Assembly: GCF_000142905.1 (NCBI RefSeq)
Contig: NW_013657668.1
Span: 48,492-112,491, forward strand
DNA length: 64,000 bases
Reading direction: 5' to 3'
From: Thecamonas trahens ATCC 50062
Lineage: Eukaryota; Apusozoa; Apusomonadida; Apusomonadidae
Below are positions 30,255 through 42,456 of the stretch, piece by piece. The position numbers were made by a program, and so were the translations under genes. A model generated the notes under the pieces. The model searched no databases, was not told the DNA's origin, and worked only from the letters and a program-made list of their open reading frames with translations. Positions within the stretch are counted from its first letter, which is position 1. Each line of letters begins with the position of its first letter.

Positions 30255-32210
30255 ATGGTCCTCACTGCGCAGACAACGTCGTCGGTGGACCCTCGGGTCT
30301 TGCGGCCAGTGGCGTCAGTGTCGCGGGCTGGGCGGGCGGTGACCTCGCGGTATGCACAGACACGGCCGACGAGTGCAAGTCGGACGGGAGCGAGTGGGCG
30401 ACGACGGGGGAAGAGGGCTGATCTGGCTCTACTGGACATGGCCATTGCTCAGCAGAACTCGATCCGGACTCCAGATGCGTACCATGCCGATGCTGGCCGG
30501 GCAAAGGCCATTTCGTCGTCTCCGCGTGGAGATGCGGCGGCGGCGGCGGCGGCAGCAGCAGCAGCGGCGGCGGCTCGGGCCACTGCGGCTGGCTCCTTGG
30601 CTGCGGCAGGTGGCGGGACAGATGCTGGGCCGGCTGTTGGGCGCCCCGCATCGGCGGCAGGCAGCAGAGAAAGGACTGGACGACCGCAGCCGCAGAGCGT
30701 TGGGCCGGGCACGATGAAGGGCTCGCTGGATGCCGAGGCAGCCGGCGCCGCGCCCGCGGTCTCACTACACTGGCAGCCGCGGAACCGCAAGTCTGCTGCG
30801 GCGTCGAACGGGACGTGGGGCTTCCGCACCAAGTCGCGGGATGCGCTTGACCGCCGCGCTGACCCGCCGCCGCCGGTTGGACACTACCGGCCCAAGGATG
30901 CGGTGATGCGGCCGCGAGTGCGGTCGGCAGGTATGGGTTCGTCGCGGCGGACCGCATACTCACGGGTTCCGCCGGCGTCGTCAGAGGAGATTGCGGCAGC
31001 GGCGGCAGAGTGGACGGCGGTCAAGGATGCGGCAGCGGCGGCGGCGCCGCGACAGATGATGCGGGCGCATGAAGCATCACTGGAGGACCCGGTCTTCCGG
31101 TCGACGGCTGTTGTCCGGCCGAGCTCGTCAGCAGGTAAGGCCGATGTGGCGTTTGCCTCTCCCGAGGCGCTTGACACGCCTGCGCTAGCCCGCCCTCGCG
31201 AGCCGTGCCTTGTCGACATGGACAAGCAGCCCGGGCGGAAGGAGCCCGGCAAGCCGCCGACGGTCGACACTTTTTACTACGTCAACGACTCGCTGCTCCG
31301 GCCGCGGACAGCGCCGGGCACCCTCGAGTTTGAGAAGCAACTCCCGCGCAAGCCGCTGCTGGATGCGCCGCTAGATCTGGCCTACGAGTACATGGACCCG
31401 TCTGTGTCGGCCGCGCTCTCGGCGCGATCCATGGTGGACATGGAGAAGCAGCTGTCACGAGCGGATGTCCAGCGGGCAAGGGCGCCGCCGACCGACGCCT
31501 TTGACATCCAGCCGCTGGGCCCGGATGCGCCGGCGCTCTCGGCGATCCGGCGCCACATTCCCAGCGTCGACATCGGCAAGTGCTTGCCACGCAAGCCGCT
31601 TGCCCCACGGGCGGCCATCGATACTTTCTACGACCCCAATGTCGACGTACTCAAGCCGCGCACCCGCGACCAGCCGCGGTTTGAGTCGGTGCCCGGCCAC
31701 CAAGCATCGGCGCTCCCGGTCAATGACCTCACATACGCCGTCTCGTACGCCGCCATCGAGCCGGCAGTTCCATCGGTCAAGCTCCCGCCACGGGCGCGGA
31801 CCGCAGCCGGCAAGTCCAAAGCCGGCCGACCGGCTACTGCTACCGAGGACGGCGGGCCCGGGGGCGCGACGTACGACCCCAACTACGCGTTTGTGGAGAA
31901 GCGCGTTCCATCGGCGCTCGAGTTTGCCAAGATGCCTGGCCGCAAGTGGAACGTCGACTCTTCGCATGCCGCCTCCGCCGCCCCTCATTCGTTCAAGGCC
32001 TCCGGCCCGGTACCAGACACCATCCAGCCGCACGTCCCCTCACCTGATCTGGCAAAGATGGTTCCGCGCTACGCCAACGACGGGCGATTTGCGCCTCTCC
32101 GCCTCATCGACGTCACTTACGACGTCGATGACTCGGCCATCCGGCCTCACACCCGCTCTGCCATCATCTCTCGACGACCCCCACCCCGCCATGCACGATC
32201 ACATGCATAA
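30255..32210 (+). CDS. Arg/Pro-rich repeat protein, possibly ciliary microtubule-associated
   Basis: 651 residues from the ATG in the context taccATGG. The N-terminal third is basic and has a long poly-Ala run. The C-terminal two thirds has about six diverged units of 45-60 residues. Each unit combines an acidic/basic core such as VDMDKQPGRK, LEFEKQLPRKP, VDMEKQLSR, VDIGKCLPRKP or LEFAKMPGRK with a Tyr-Asp/Asn motif (FYYVND, FYDPNVD, TYDPNYA, TYDVDDS) and PRT/PHT. Short Pro-Gly/Arg repeats of this sort occur in axonemal microtubule-inner proteins (SHIPPO/STPG type), but no exact family was recognised. The ciliary idea is inference from composition and from the presence of B9D2 nearby. Confidence 0.6.
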   Translation: MVLTAQTTSSVDPRVLRPVASVSRAGRAVTSRYAQTRPTSASRTGASGRRRGKRADLALLDMAIAQQNSIRTPDAYHADAGRAKAISSSPRGDAAAAAAAAAAAAAARATAAGSLAAAGGGTDAGPAVGRPASAAGSRERTGRPQPQSVGPGTMKGSLDAEAAGAAPAVSLHWQPRNRKSAAASNGTWGFRTKSRDALDRRADPPPPVGHYRPKDAVMRPRVRSAGMGSSRRTAYSRVPPASSEEIAAAAAEWTAVKDAAAAAAPRQMMRAHEASLEDPVFRSTAVVRPSSSAGKADVAFASPEALDTPALARPREPCLVDMDKQPGRKEPGKPPTVDTFYYVNDSLLRPRTAPGTLEFEKQLPRKPLLDAPLDLAYEYMDPSVSAALSARSMVDMEKQLSRADVQRARAPPTDAFDIQPLGPDAPALSAIRRHIPSVDIGKCLPRKPLAPRAAIDTFYDPNVDVLKPRTRDQPRFESVPGHQASALPVNDLTYAVSYAAIEPAVPSVKLPPRARTAAGKSKAGRPATATEDGGPGGATYDPNYAFVEKRVPSALEFAKMPGRKWNVDSSHAASAAPHSFKASGPVPDTIQPHVPSPDLAKMVPRYANDGRFAPLRLIDVTYDVDDSAIRPHTRSAIISRRPPPRHARSHA

Positions 32211-32404
32211 GACTAAGGCGACCCCCCCTCCCCCCCATATCCTCTTCTTCCCTGCCCCAATGGTCCCATCAACTCAACCCTCATCCAATGCATCACGCGG
32301 CCCATACTAAAGGACCACAACGCCGCTTGGACTAGTGCCGCCCCTTTCGAGTGCTCCACGTCTCCGCCACGTCGGCATGGCCGAGTGCGACCCACGACCC
32401 ATAG

Positions 32405-34372
<1,968 letters not shown>

Positions 34373-34690
34373 CCAACGACAAAAAAGGTTCACCCTCCAC
34401 CGAGAAACCGATAAATCCTTCTCTTTCCCACCACAATGACCACTAATCCACTAGCCGTCCTTCCGCCCGCCCCCGCCGTCCCGCCAGTCGTCGCACCTGC
34501 CAACCAACCAACAAACGCGCGCGCCATTTGGCGCCGACAGGGCAACCACCACCACCACCACCACCACCACCACCACCACCATACCCAACACTCCACCCCC
34601 CCCCCCCCCCCCCACCCACCACCTACCTACCTATCCACTCCCACCCCCACCCCCGCACTCCCACCACCACTTTCACAGACACGCACCACC
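34373..34690. repeat. Intergenic (CAC)n and C-rich tracts
   Basis: A CAC trinucleotide run at 34545-34581 and a C tract near 34597-34612 lie between the TPI-GAPDH stop and the B9D2 start. No gene is seen. Confidence 0.85.
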
Positions 34691-35399
34691 ATGGTACGTG
34701 TCCCTTTCCCTGCCGCCCTCCCTCCCCTCCCTCCCCCCTCCCTCCCACGCACTCACCCCTCCCCCCCTTCCCCCTTCCCCCCCCCCCCCCCCTCCCCCCC
34801 TCCCCCCTCCCCTACAGGCTGAGGTTCATGTCATTGGAGAGATCGCAGGCGCGTCCGGCTTTCCATCTTCGTCGCTCTTCTGCAAGTGGTCGCTCGAAGT
34901 GGGCGCGTCGGGCGCGGTGATCGGGCGCGGTGGAGAAGGCGGCGAGGCGTATGCAGCGGCAGAGGGCTGGAGGAAAATCAGCGGAACAACGTCCGGGCGG
35001 ACGCAGGTGGATGCGCCGGCGGATGATGCGCCGACTGTTTGGGCCCATCCGTTTGATGTCCACTATGCGCTCTCCACGGTTGTGGGATGGCCGCGGCTCA
35101 AGGTGGAGGTCTGGCACCAGGACCGCTACGGCCGCGACGAGCTCTACGGCTACGGCTTTGTCCATCTCCCCACCGCGCCTGGCGCCCACGAGCTGGACAT
35201 TGCCACCTGGCGCCCGGCCCGCTCGTGGTGGGACTCGCTCAAAGCCTTTTTCCTCGGCGGTTCGCCCGAGCTGGTCAACGACGACGTCGTCACCGCACCG
35301 CTCGACCGATTCAACCTGCAGACCGAATCGATGGGCTTTGTCCACGTCTCTGTCAACGTCATCCACAGGCACTTTGCCGAGAACGATGTGCAGGCGTAG
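34691..35399 (+). CDS. B9D2: B9 domain-containing protein 2 (ciliary transition zone)
   Basis: Exon 1 is the ATG alone (34691-34693, context caccATG). The intron 34694-34817 (124 bp) has donor GTACGTG and acceptor CTACAG and is C-rich. Exon 2 is 34818-35399. The spliced protein (194 residues) begins MAEVHVIGEIAGASGF, the same opening as animal B9D2. It continues SSSLFCKWSLEVGASG, TQVDAPADDAPTVWAHPFDV, GWPRLKVEVWHQDRYGRDEL and YGYGFVHLPTAPGAHELDIA, the C2-like B9 fold. An insertion of about 15 residues after the first strand distinguishes it. B9D2 works with B9D1 and MKS1 in the MKS module of the ciliary transition zone, so the organism builds a gated cilium. Confidence 0.95.
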
Positions 35400-35494
35400 C
35401 AGGCTGAGGTGGCCGTGACGACGTCTTGCACCCGTCGCTCTTCATCCCGGGTTGATAGCATACCATTTATATGCGCGCCCCCGACGGCTGGCTG

Positions 35495-37373
35495 CTACAC
35501 CGCCATCTGCATCTTGATGCCCTTCATGGGCTTGTAGCCCACAACCTCAAAGTCGGTAAAGTCAAAGTCGTCGATGGAAGCCACCTCGCGGTTGATCCGG
35601 AGCGAGGGAAAGGCGCGCGGGAAGCGCTCCAGCTGCCGCTGCAGCGGCTCGACGTGGTTCTTGTACACGTGCGCGTCGCCCATGACGAGGGTGAGCTTGC
35701 CCACGCCCAGGCCCGTCACGTGTGCAACCATGTGTGTGAGCAGCGCGTACGACGCAATGTTGAACGGCACGCCGAGGCCGATGTCGCACGACCGCTGATA
35801 CATCTGGCACGAGAGCTTGCCGTCGGCCACGTAGAACTGGCAGAACATGTGGCAAGGCGGGAGCGCCATCTCAGCGAGCGCAGCCGGGTTCCACGCCGAC
35901 ATGACCATTCGCCGGTCGTGCGGCTTGGTGGTAATGGTCTCGATGATCCGCGCCAGCTGGTCGACGCCCTCCTCGCTGTAGTCGGCATGCATGTCAGTGT
36001 AAGCCGCTCCAAAGTGCCGCCACTGGAAGCCGTAGACCGGGCCGAGGTCGCCGACCTCACGCTCAGTGAGCCCAATCGAGTCAAGGTACTCGCGCGACGA
36101 GTTGCCGTCCCAAATGCGGATACCCTTGGCCGCCAGCTCGTTCGCGTTGGTCGAGCCCGACACAAACCACAGCAGCTCTTCCGCCACTCCGCGCCAGAAG
36201 ACCCTCTTGGTGGTGAGGAGCGGAAAGCCGTCGCCGAGGTCAAACTCCAGCTTCTCGCCAAAGAGGGAAAAGGTGCCCACTCCTGTCCGGTCGTCGCGCT
36301 CAAAGCCGTCGGCGAGAACCCGTCGGATGAGATCGAGGTACCCGAGCTCGCCGCGGTTCGGCCCGCGGATGCGCTCGTAACGCACGTACTCAAACTCGAT
36401 TCCGCTCTCCTCGTGGCGCTCCGACCGCGAGACTTCCGCAAAGAAGCCCTGTGCCGCCAGATCGACCTCGCCTGGCCAGTTGGTCACCACGGCCGCCCCG
36501 GCGCCCACGCCCTCGCGCACCGCTGTGTGCACCTCGGTCAGCTCCACCCACGTACATCGAGGGTCCTGCATCGCCTCTGCGAAGAGCTGGAACCCACCGA
36601 GAACGGAGACCAAGCCCACCCGCGGAACTAGCGACGCTACAAGCAGCGCGTCGTCCAGCGATCGCGCCAGATGCACGCCCTCGGGCGTCTCCAGCATCGT
36701 CCTGCTCACCACAATGTTGACCCGATCTTTGAGCGGCCGCAACCGCTGCGGTATCGAATTCCAAGTCTTGCGGCCCATGATCACCACTCGCGCCGCCTCA
36801 TCCGCCACCACACTGTCGCCGTCACAAACACTCGCCAAAGCCATGAGTCATCACTCGGGCGCCACCACCCCCCGCCCCCCCCCCCCCCCGCACCACTGCC
36901 ACACAGTTCATAAAACATCAGCAGCCAACAGTATGCGTATGTGTGTGCGTGTGTGCGTGCGCGTGTGTGTGTGTGCTTGCATAGATGTGATGGCACAGGG
37001 GAAAGTGGGAGGGGGGAGGGGGGGGAGGGAGAGGGGGCGAACGAGTGTAGATTCTCCCCAAACGTATTGGGGAGAGTGAGCGGGGCGGGTCACGGGGGTC
37101 ACGGGGGTCACAAGGGGAGGGGAGGGGGAGGGGGGGAGGAGAGGGGGGGTCACGGGGGAAGGAGGGGGGGGGGGAGGAAGGGGAGGGGAGGGGAAGGGAA
37201 GGGACGTACCCTGGCGGGGTCAGACCCTTGGTGACCGAGACAAAGTGGGCCATGTCGCCACGGAGTGTCCATGGCAGACCACCGTCAATACCGATGACTC
37301 CATCGTCAGAGACAGCCACAACAAGACCATAGTGTGGCCCAGTTGCGGTGACACTTCCTTGGTTGCTGGCCAT
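35495..37373 (-). CDS. DHFR-TS: Bifunctional dihydrofolate reductase-thymidylate synthase
   Basis: Two exons: 37373-37210 and 36812-35495. The intron 36813-37209 has donor GTACGTCCC and acceptor GGCGACAG and is very G-rich. The 493-residue product starts with DHFR ([21 protein letters not shown]; active-site Asp in [32 protein letters not shown]). TS follows: LRDRTG-like region [34 protein letters not shown], catalytic Cys in [13 protein letters not shown], the [20 protein letters not shown] dUMP site, GDAHVYKNH and the closing KMQMAV. It couples dTMP synthesis to tetrahydrofolate regeneration. The fused form is known from plants, alveolates, Euglenozoa and apusomonads, while animals, fungi and amoebozoans have separate genes. 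Confidence 0.96.
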
Positions 37374-37599
37374 ATTGGGTTGCTTCTTCTTTGATGTCCT
37401 CCCTCTCCACGTCGGCTTGTTCAAGCACCTCGCAAGAGAGAGCAGAGTGGCTCTCGGAATGCAGCTCGGCCACAAACTGGCCGACTCTCGCCGACTCTCG
37501 CCGACTGTGACCAACTCTCGCACCTCGGCGCCCTTGCTTGCAACTACTGTTTGATGTCAATTGAGCGCGGCGATCGGGGCGACGACTACACTACCATCG

Positions 37600-40137
37600 T
37601 CACCGCTTCTTACGTCGCGATCGGAGCGAACGACTTTTCTCCTTCTTGCTAGACTCGGTGCTGCTCTTGGTGCTGCTCGCCCGCGACTCGGCAGATGCGG
37701 CGGAAGCAGCGGCGACGGCAGCGGCAGCTCGCGCCCCGCGCCGCGGGCCCCATGTGGTTGGCCGGGTCACGGGGCGTCCGCCGCGGCTAGGCGGAACTTG
37801 CTTGCCGAGCGGCAGTGGGGCAGCCGGTGGCGACGGGTCATCTGAGGCTCGCGTCGCGGCGCGCCCAGCGGAAGCAGGTACACGGGCGCGCTTCGAGCGT
37901 TTGGCCTTGGTATCCAGACCGCACGCGTGCCCGCATCCAGACGGGCATTGCTTCGAGTTGGCAAACCACTCGCGGAGATGGTCCGGGTGCCCACCGTGAC
38001 CACAGCCCTGGCACCAGACCCAGGCGCCACGGACCCGCTGCTGGCAGAGGACGCACCGCTTAAACTCAGCGCACTTTGCACAGAACCAGCCGCGGACGTC
38101 GAGCGCGTCGCCGCACGAGGTGCACGAAAACTTGACCGAGGTGTCCTTCTGGTTGAGCATCGAGACCGCCTCGTCGTCCACCATCCGCACCACCTCGGTC
38201 ACCGCCAGCCAGAGCTTGAGCCGCTGCAGTAGCTCGATGTAGCCAAAGTAATACTGCCGCGCTAGCTCCTTGTCAAGTTGCAGCCGGCTGCCGAGAACCA
38301 TCGCAATTGCTACACACGTCTGGACGTCGCCAATGCCGGCGTAGTGGTGTAGGACCTGGTGCACAACTTGGGTGTGGTCCCACGCTGGTAGCGTCAGGGA
38401 TGCCTTGGCCATCCGCCCGGCACCACGCCCTGACGCTGCTGCTACCGCCGCCGCCTGCGCCGCAGCTTTGCTTCGCACTGCCTCGTCGTCGAGCCCACCC
38501 AGGATGTAACCCGAGCCAAGCGAGATCATCCGCGAGTTGGGGTGGGAGACAGACTCGGTTCCGAGGAACGTCCGCGCCCCGGGCATCATGCCCTCGTCCG
38601 ACATGTCAACCTTGAACCCGTAGTCGTCGTTGTCACCGTCGTCGCCGTCAGAGTCGGGCCCTGGGTGCCACCGGGCCGAGGCCTTGGGAGCTGTTGCCGC
38701 TGCTGCGCTGTTGCTCTCGCCGCCCTCGCCTCCTGGTATCTCTTCGGACTCGCTCTCCTCGTCGCCGTACAGCAGTGCCAGCATTCGCCACGTCGTCGCC
38801 ACGTCGTCGCAGCCCTGTGATGCCGCCGCCGCCGCGTTGTGCTCACACGACGCCGCCATCGAAAGCGAGCCGTCGAGCTTGTAGTTCTTGGCGAGGTACC
38901 GAAACGTGTCGGCGTCAAACTCGCCGTCGAGTCCCCCGCAGAGTGTCACCTCGCGTTTGACCGGCCGGAACACCGGCGCATCGTCAAACAGGGACGAGGC
39001 AACGGCGCTTGGCGAGAAGAGCGAGACCGGTGGATCCGGTCCAAACACCGCCATCGGCGTGCCAATCGCCCGGTCGACGTACGCGTGACTGGAGACAACT
39101 TGCGCCGAGGCGTTGACAGAAAAGGCCAGCGCGGTTGACGGGAGCGAGGCGTAGGGGAACTTGGCTGAGCCGTAGGCTGAGCATACAACGGACGCGTCGC
39201 GCGAGGCCGAGAGCACGCCCGGATGGTCAATGCCTGGTGGCGAGCACCACTTGAATGCCGTCAGCTGGTCGGTGTGGCCGGAAAACGTTGCCAGCGGTAC
39301 ATACTTTGATCGTACGTCCCACACGTGGATGTTGAGGTCGGTGGTGTTGGAGCACGATCCGACAAGGTGGGCGTGGGTCGGATGCCAGCGGACAACAGCC
39401 GCTGCAGACGCGGTCTGGATCGTCACCTCGGGCGTCTTGGAATCAGCATCGATGTTCCAAACCTTGATCAGCTTGTCGCGCCCGCCTGTCACGATCTTGC
39501 CGGCATGGTGCGGATGCCAGTGGACTGAGAGCACGAGGTCAGAGTGGGCAAAGATGGCGTGGACCGGGCGCTTGGCACCAGCCCGGCGGAGGTCCCACAC
39601 CGCCGCCACATTGTTGGTTGTTCCGGTCACAAACTTGAGATGGGTATCACCAGGCGTACCAGGCTCCCACGAGAGATCGTGGACAGGCCCGGTCTTGGAG
39701 GCAAACGTTGCGACGCAGGCCTCTGATCCCTGCATGCGCGTATCCCACAGGCAGACAAGACCGTCCTGTGAGCCCGAGAGCAGCAGCTCGCCATTCCACT
39801 GGACTCTGTTGACGAATCGGGTATGGAAGGTGTACATGGCCCGCTTGGTCATCTTCTCGTCGCCCACGTTGAGAACAGCGACAGCACCGGTGACAGCGCC
39901 TGCAGCGAAGACTTCCGGCCGAGCGTAGCACCAATCGACATCGTTACACGTCACGTCCTTCTTCCGGTTCCGCGACTTGGCCGGTGCCATGGTCGTCACT
40001 GTCTTGATCGACCCGGGCATGTCGAGCTCCAGCAGCGTCACCGAGGTCTTGGACGCCGCCAGCGCATGCCGTCCGTCCGGCGACGTTGCCAGCGCCGACA
40101 CCGAGTCGCGGACACGGACAGACCGGACCCCGGACAT
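37600..40137 (-). CDS. WDR24: WDR24, GATOR2 complex subunit (Sea2 homologue)
   Basis: 845 residues. The N-terminal beta-propeller has six or seven WD repeats (SGSQDGLVCLWDTR, VTGTTNNVAAVWDLR, HWHPHHAGKIVTGGRDKLIK, HVWDVRSKYVPLATFSGHTD). A long disordered acidic/Ser middle and an alpha-solenoid segment (YYFGYIELLQRLKLWLAVTEV) follow. The C-terminal zinc ribbon/RING-like domain is CTSCGDALDVRGWFCAKC, then CVLCQQRVRGAWVWCQGCGH, GGHPDHLREWF and CPSGCGHAC, characteristic of WDR24/WDR59/MIOS. WDR24 is part of GATOR2, which relieves GATOR1 inhibition of Rag GTPases and so activates TORC1 when amino acids are present. A basic Ala/Ser/Arg tail follows. WDR59 has a different domain order, so WDR24 is preferred. 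Confidence 0.9.
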   Translation of the reverse strand: MSGVRSVRVRDSVSALATSPDGRHALAASKTSVTLLELDMPGSIKTVTTMAPAKSRNRKKDVTCNDVDWCYARPEVFAAGAVTGAVAVLNVGDEKMTKRAMYTFHTRFVNRVQWNGELLLSGSQDGLVCLWDTRMQGSEACVATFASKTGPVHDLSWEPGTPGDTHLKFVTGTTNNVAAVWDLRRAGAKRPVHAIFAHSDLVLSVHWHPHHAGKIVTGGRDKLIKVWNIDADSKTPEVTIQTASAAAVVRWHPTHAHLVGSCSNTTDLNIHVWDVRSKYVPLATFSGHTDQLTAFKWCSPPGIDHPGVLSASRDASVVCSAYGSAKFPYASLPSTALAFSVNASAQVVSSHAYVDRAIGTPMAVFGPDPPVSLFSPSAVASSLFDDAPVFRPVKREVTLCGGLDGEFDADTFRYLAKNYKLDGSLSMAASCEHNAAAAASQGCDDVATTWRMLALLYGDEESESEEIPGGEGGESNSAAAATAPKASARWHPGPDSDGDDGDNDDYGFKVDMSDEGMMPGARTFLGTESVSHPNSRMISLGSGYILGGLDDEAVRSKAAAQAAAVAAASGRGAGRMAKASLTLPAWDHTQVVHQVLHHYAGIGDVQTCVAIAMVLGSRLQLDKELARQYYFGYIELLQRLKLWLAVTEVVRMVDDEAVSMLNQKDTSVKFSCTSCGDALDVRGWFCAKCAEFKRCVLCQQRVRGAWVWCQGCGHGGHPDHLREWFANSKQCPSGCGHACGLDTKAKRSKRARVPASAGRAATRASDDPSPPAAPLPLGKQVPPSRGGRPVTRPTTWGPRRGARAAAAVAAASAASAESRASSTKSSTESSKKEKSRSLRSRRKKR

Positions 40138-40440
40138 GTGGACAGTGTGTGTATGGGGGGGGGGGGGGGGGTAGGGGTGGTGAGGGGTGGCTGCGGGCGT
40201 GAGGTCGTGCCGCTGCTGTGTTTAGTGGCGAGTGTCGTGTGGTGGTCTTGTGCCACTCAGCCAGCAGCCGGCGCAGGCGACTCGGCCACGACAGCCGCTG
40301 GAGGTGCGTAGAGCTGCTGCCATGGGTCGAGCTGGTGTGCGATCGCCATGCGAAGAAATGGTTCAATATCGGCATGTGTACATGAGATCATGTGCGCGCG
40401 CGTGTGGGGGGGGGGGAGAGGGGGGGGAGGCAGACATTGT
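40138..40440. other. Intergenic region with poly-G tract
   Basis: 303 bp between the WDR24 start and the stop of the DEP-oxidoreductase gene. It contains G runs near 40156-40171 and 40406-40428 and no recognisable gene. Confidence 0.7.
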
Positions 40441-42456
40441 CTACCGCCGCAGCTTGACGACGGTCTTGAGAAGCTTGAAGACGAGCGGAGTGAGACGGGC
40501 CCGGTTGGCGTCGTCGCCGAGCCGCTTGATCTCAAACGCCTGCGTCGGGTACGGGTGGATGACATTGCCGAGCTCGCCAAGGGGGATCTTGTGCTTGATG
40601 GCAATGGTAAACTCAGAAATCATCTCGCCCGCCTTTTCGGCGACAATGGTGGCGCCAAGGATGCGGCCCTTGGCGTCGGTGAAGGCCTTGACAAAGCCGG
40701 CGGTCTCGGACTCGCAAAGCGCGCGGTCATTGTGGGCAAGCTCGCGCTTCCACACTGTGTACGACGCGCCGGCGCGCTCGAGATCGCGCTCGTAGAGCCC
40801 GACGTGCGCGACCTCGGGATAGGTGTACGTGCACCAGGGAACAACGAGGTCGGTGACCTTGGCCGAGCCAAAGAAAAGCGCATTGCGGATGACGATGCGA
40901 GCCATGGCGTCGGCCATGTGGGTAAACTGGAACGACGACGCGACGTCACCGCAAGCGTAGACCGAAGAGTTGGTTGTTTGCAGCGAATCGTTGACAGCGA
41001 TGCCGTGGAGCGGCGAGTACTCGATGCCGGCAGCCTCGAGGCCGAGGTTATCAACGTTCGGCTTGCGACCGGCGGCAACTAGGATCTCGTCGACGACAAT
41101 CTCGGTCTCGACGTCTGCGCCGTCCTCGCGGACGACCAAGATCTTGACTCCGGTCTCGGGATCGGTACGGACCGAGATGTACTCGAGATTGAGCCGGAGG
41201 TCGACGCCTTCGGCCTCGAGCTGCGCCTGTAGAACGACGGCGGCATCGGGTTCCTCGTTGCGCAGGATCGAGCCCGACCGCCCGGTGAGGACAACCAGCG
41301 AGCCGAAGCGGGCAAAAGTCTGGGCAAGCTCACACCCAATCGGCCCGGTCCCGATCACCGCCAGCCGCGACGGAAGCTCGGTAAGGTTGAAGACAGAGAG
41401 GTTGGTCAGCGGCTCGGCCTCGGCGAGGCCCGGAATGTTGGGGATGCCCGGCCGGCCGCCGGTCGCGATGCATGCTCGCTTAAAGTTGAGCACTACGCCG
41501 TTGACCTCGATCGACTTGGCGTCGATAAACTTGCCGCGGCCGAAAAAGACGTCGACGCCGTTTTCCTTCAGCCGGTGCGCCGAGTCGTCGGCCGAGATCT
41601 CGGCCCGGATCTCGCGCATGCGCTCCATGATCTGGCCAAAGTCAACCGAGACGCTGTCGACCGTCACGCCATACTCGTGGGCGTTGCGGGCACGGTACGC
41701 CGCATGGCCGGCAGCAATGAGGGCCTTGGACGGGACGCAGCCGACGTTGAGACAGTCGCCTCCGGTCAGGTGCTCCTCAATGATGGCGACCCGCGCCTCA
41801 AAGCCGGCCGAGCCGATGGCGGTGACGAGGCCGGCGGTGCCTGCGCCGATGACCACAAAGTTGTACCGTTCGTCTGCGTTGTCCACCGGCGACTCCCAGT
41901 CGAGCGGATGGACGTTGGCCACCAGCGCTTGGTTGTGCTCGTCGTCGGGCGCGAGAGCGAGATCCTCCAGGCTCGCCGGCGGCGCATCGTGGAACAACTC
42001 CTCGACCACGGAGATCTTGCGCTCCATGGGAATACCAGCGACCTGGAGCATAAACGAGCCGGCCGACGACCACAGCTCTGAATCTGCGTTGTCTGGCAGC
42101 GGCGTGCCGGCCTCTGACTCGTCGTCCGAATCGTGGCGGCTCGGCGCCCCGGCGTGGTCGGCAAATCGATAGAACAGATGCTCGTCCTTAAAGCCGTGCT
42201 TGCTCTTGACATGGCCAAAGATACCAGCCTCGAGCAGGATCTGACCGATATGCACAGCTTCCGTCCGCTCTGCGGCAATGCTCGACTCGACCAGCCAGCT
42301 CACCGCCTCGGAGCCAACAAAGACATTGGGGTATGTCCGCAGGTGGTACTTGCGGTCCCTCACGTCGACGCCGGCATGAAAGTCTGCCACAAGCCTATGG
42401 AACCGCCGCAACTCGTCCTGCGTGGGCCGGTCCCTGGTGTTTCCGCTATCTGCCAT
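40441..42456 (-). CDS. DEP domain fused to class I pyridine nucleotide-disulfide oxidoreductase (mercuric reductase-like)
   Basis: 671 residues. A DEP domain occupies about 20-98 (HLRTYPNVFVGSEAVSWLVE, GQILLEAGIFGHVKSKHGFK, HLFYRF). After an acidic linker, residues 195-671 form a full flavoprotein disulfide reductase. It has FAD motif VVIGAGTAGL (204-209 GxGxxG), redox-active Cys235 and Cys240 in GGDCLNVGCVPSKAL, the ATGG loop, the NAD(P)H motif AVIGTGPIGCELAQ, and the second FAD motif VYACGDVAS. The C-terminal HPYPTQAFE replaces the His-Pro-x-x-Thr-x-x-Glu active-site base region of glutathione reductase. It resembles the bacterial MerA-like branch, but the C-terminal Cys pair of true mercuric reductases is absent, so the substrate is unknown. 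DEP domains bind membranes or GPCR/Wnt partners, suggesting a membrane-recruited redox enzyme. Confidence 0.88.
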   Translation of the reverse strand: MADSGNTRDRPTQDELRRFHRLVADFHAGVDVRDRKYHLRTYPNVFVGSEAVSWLVESSIAAERTEAVHIGQILLEAGIFGHVKSKHGFKDEHLFYRFADHAGAPSRHDSDDESEAGTPLPDNADSELWSSAGSFMLQVAGIPMERKISVVEELFHDAPPASLEDLALAPDDEHNQALVANVHPLDWESPVDNADERYNFVVIGAGTAGLVTAIGSAGFEARVAIIEEHLTGGDCLNVGCVPSKALIAAGHAAYRARNAHEYGVTVDSVSVDFGQIMERMREIRAEISADDSAHRLKENGVDVFFGRGKFIDAKSIEVNGVVLNFKRACIATGGRPGIPNIPGLAEAEPLTNLSVFNLTELPSRLAVIGTGPIGCELAQTFARFGSLVVLTGRSGSILRNEEPDAAVVLQAQLEAEGVDLRLNLEYISVRTDPETGVKILVVREDGADVETEIVVDEILVAAGRKPNVDNLGLEAAGIEYSPLHGIAVNDSLQTTNSSVYACGDVASSFQFTHMADAMARIVIRNALFFGSAKVTDLVVPWCTYTYPEVAHVGLYERDLERAGASYTVWKRELAHNDRALCESETAGFVKAFTDAKGRILGATIVAEKAGEMISEFTIAIKHKIPLGELGNVIHPYPTQAFEIKRLGDDANRARLTPLVFKLLKTVVKLRR

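Noticed and set aside
35471-36631. 386-codon plus-strand frame
   Set aside because: Antisense to thymidylate synthase; no domain.
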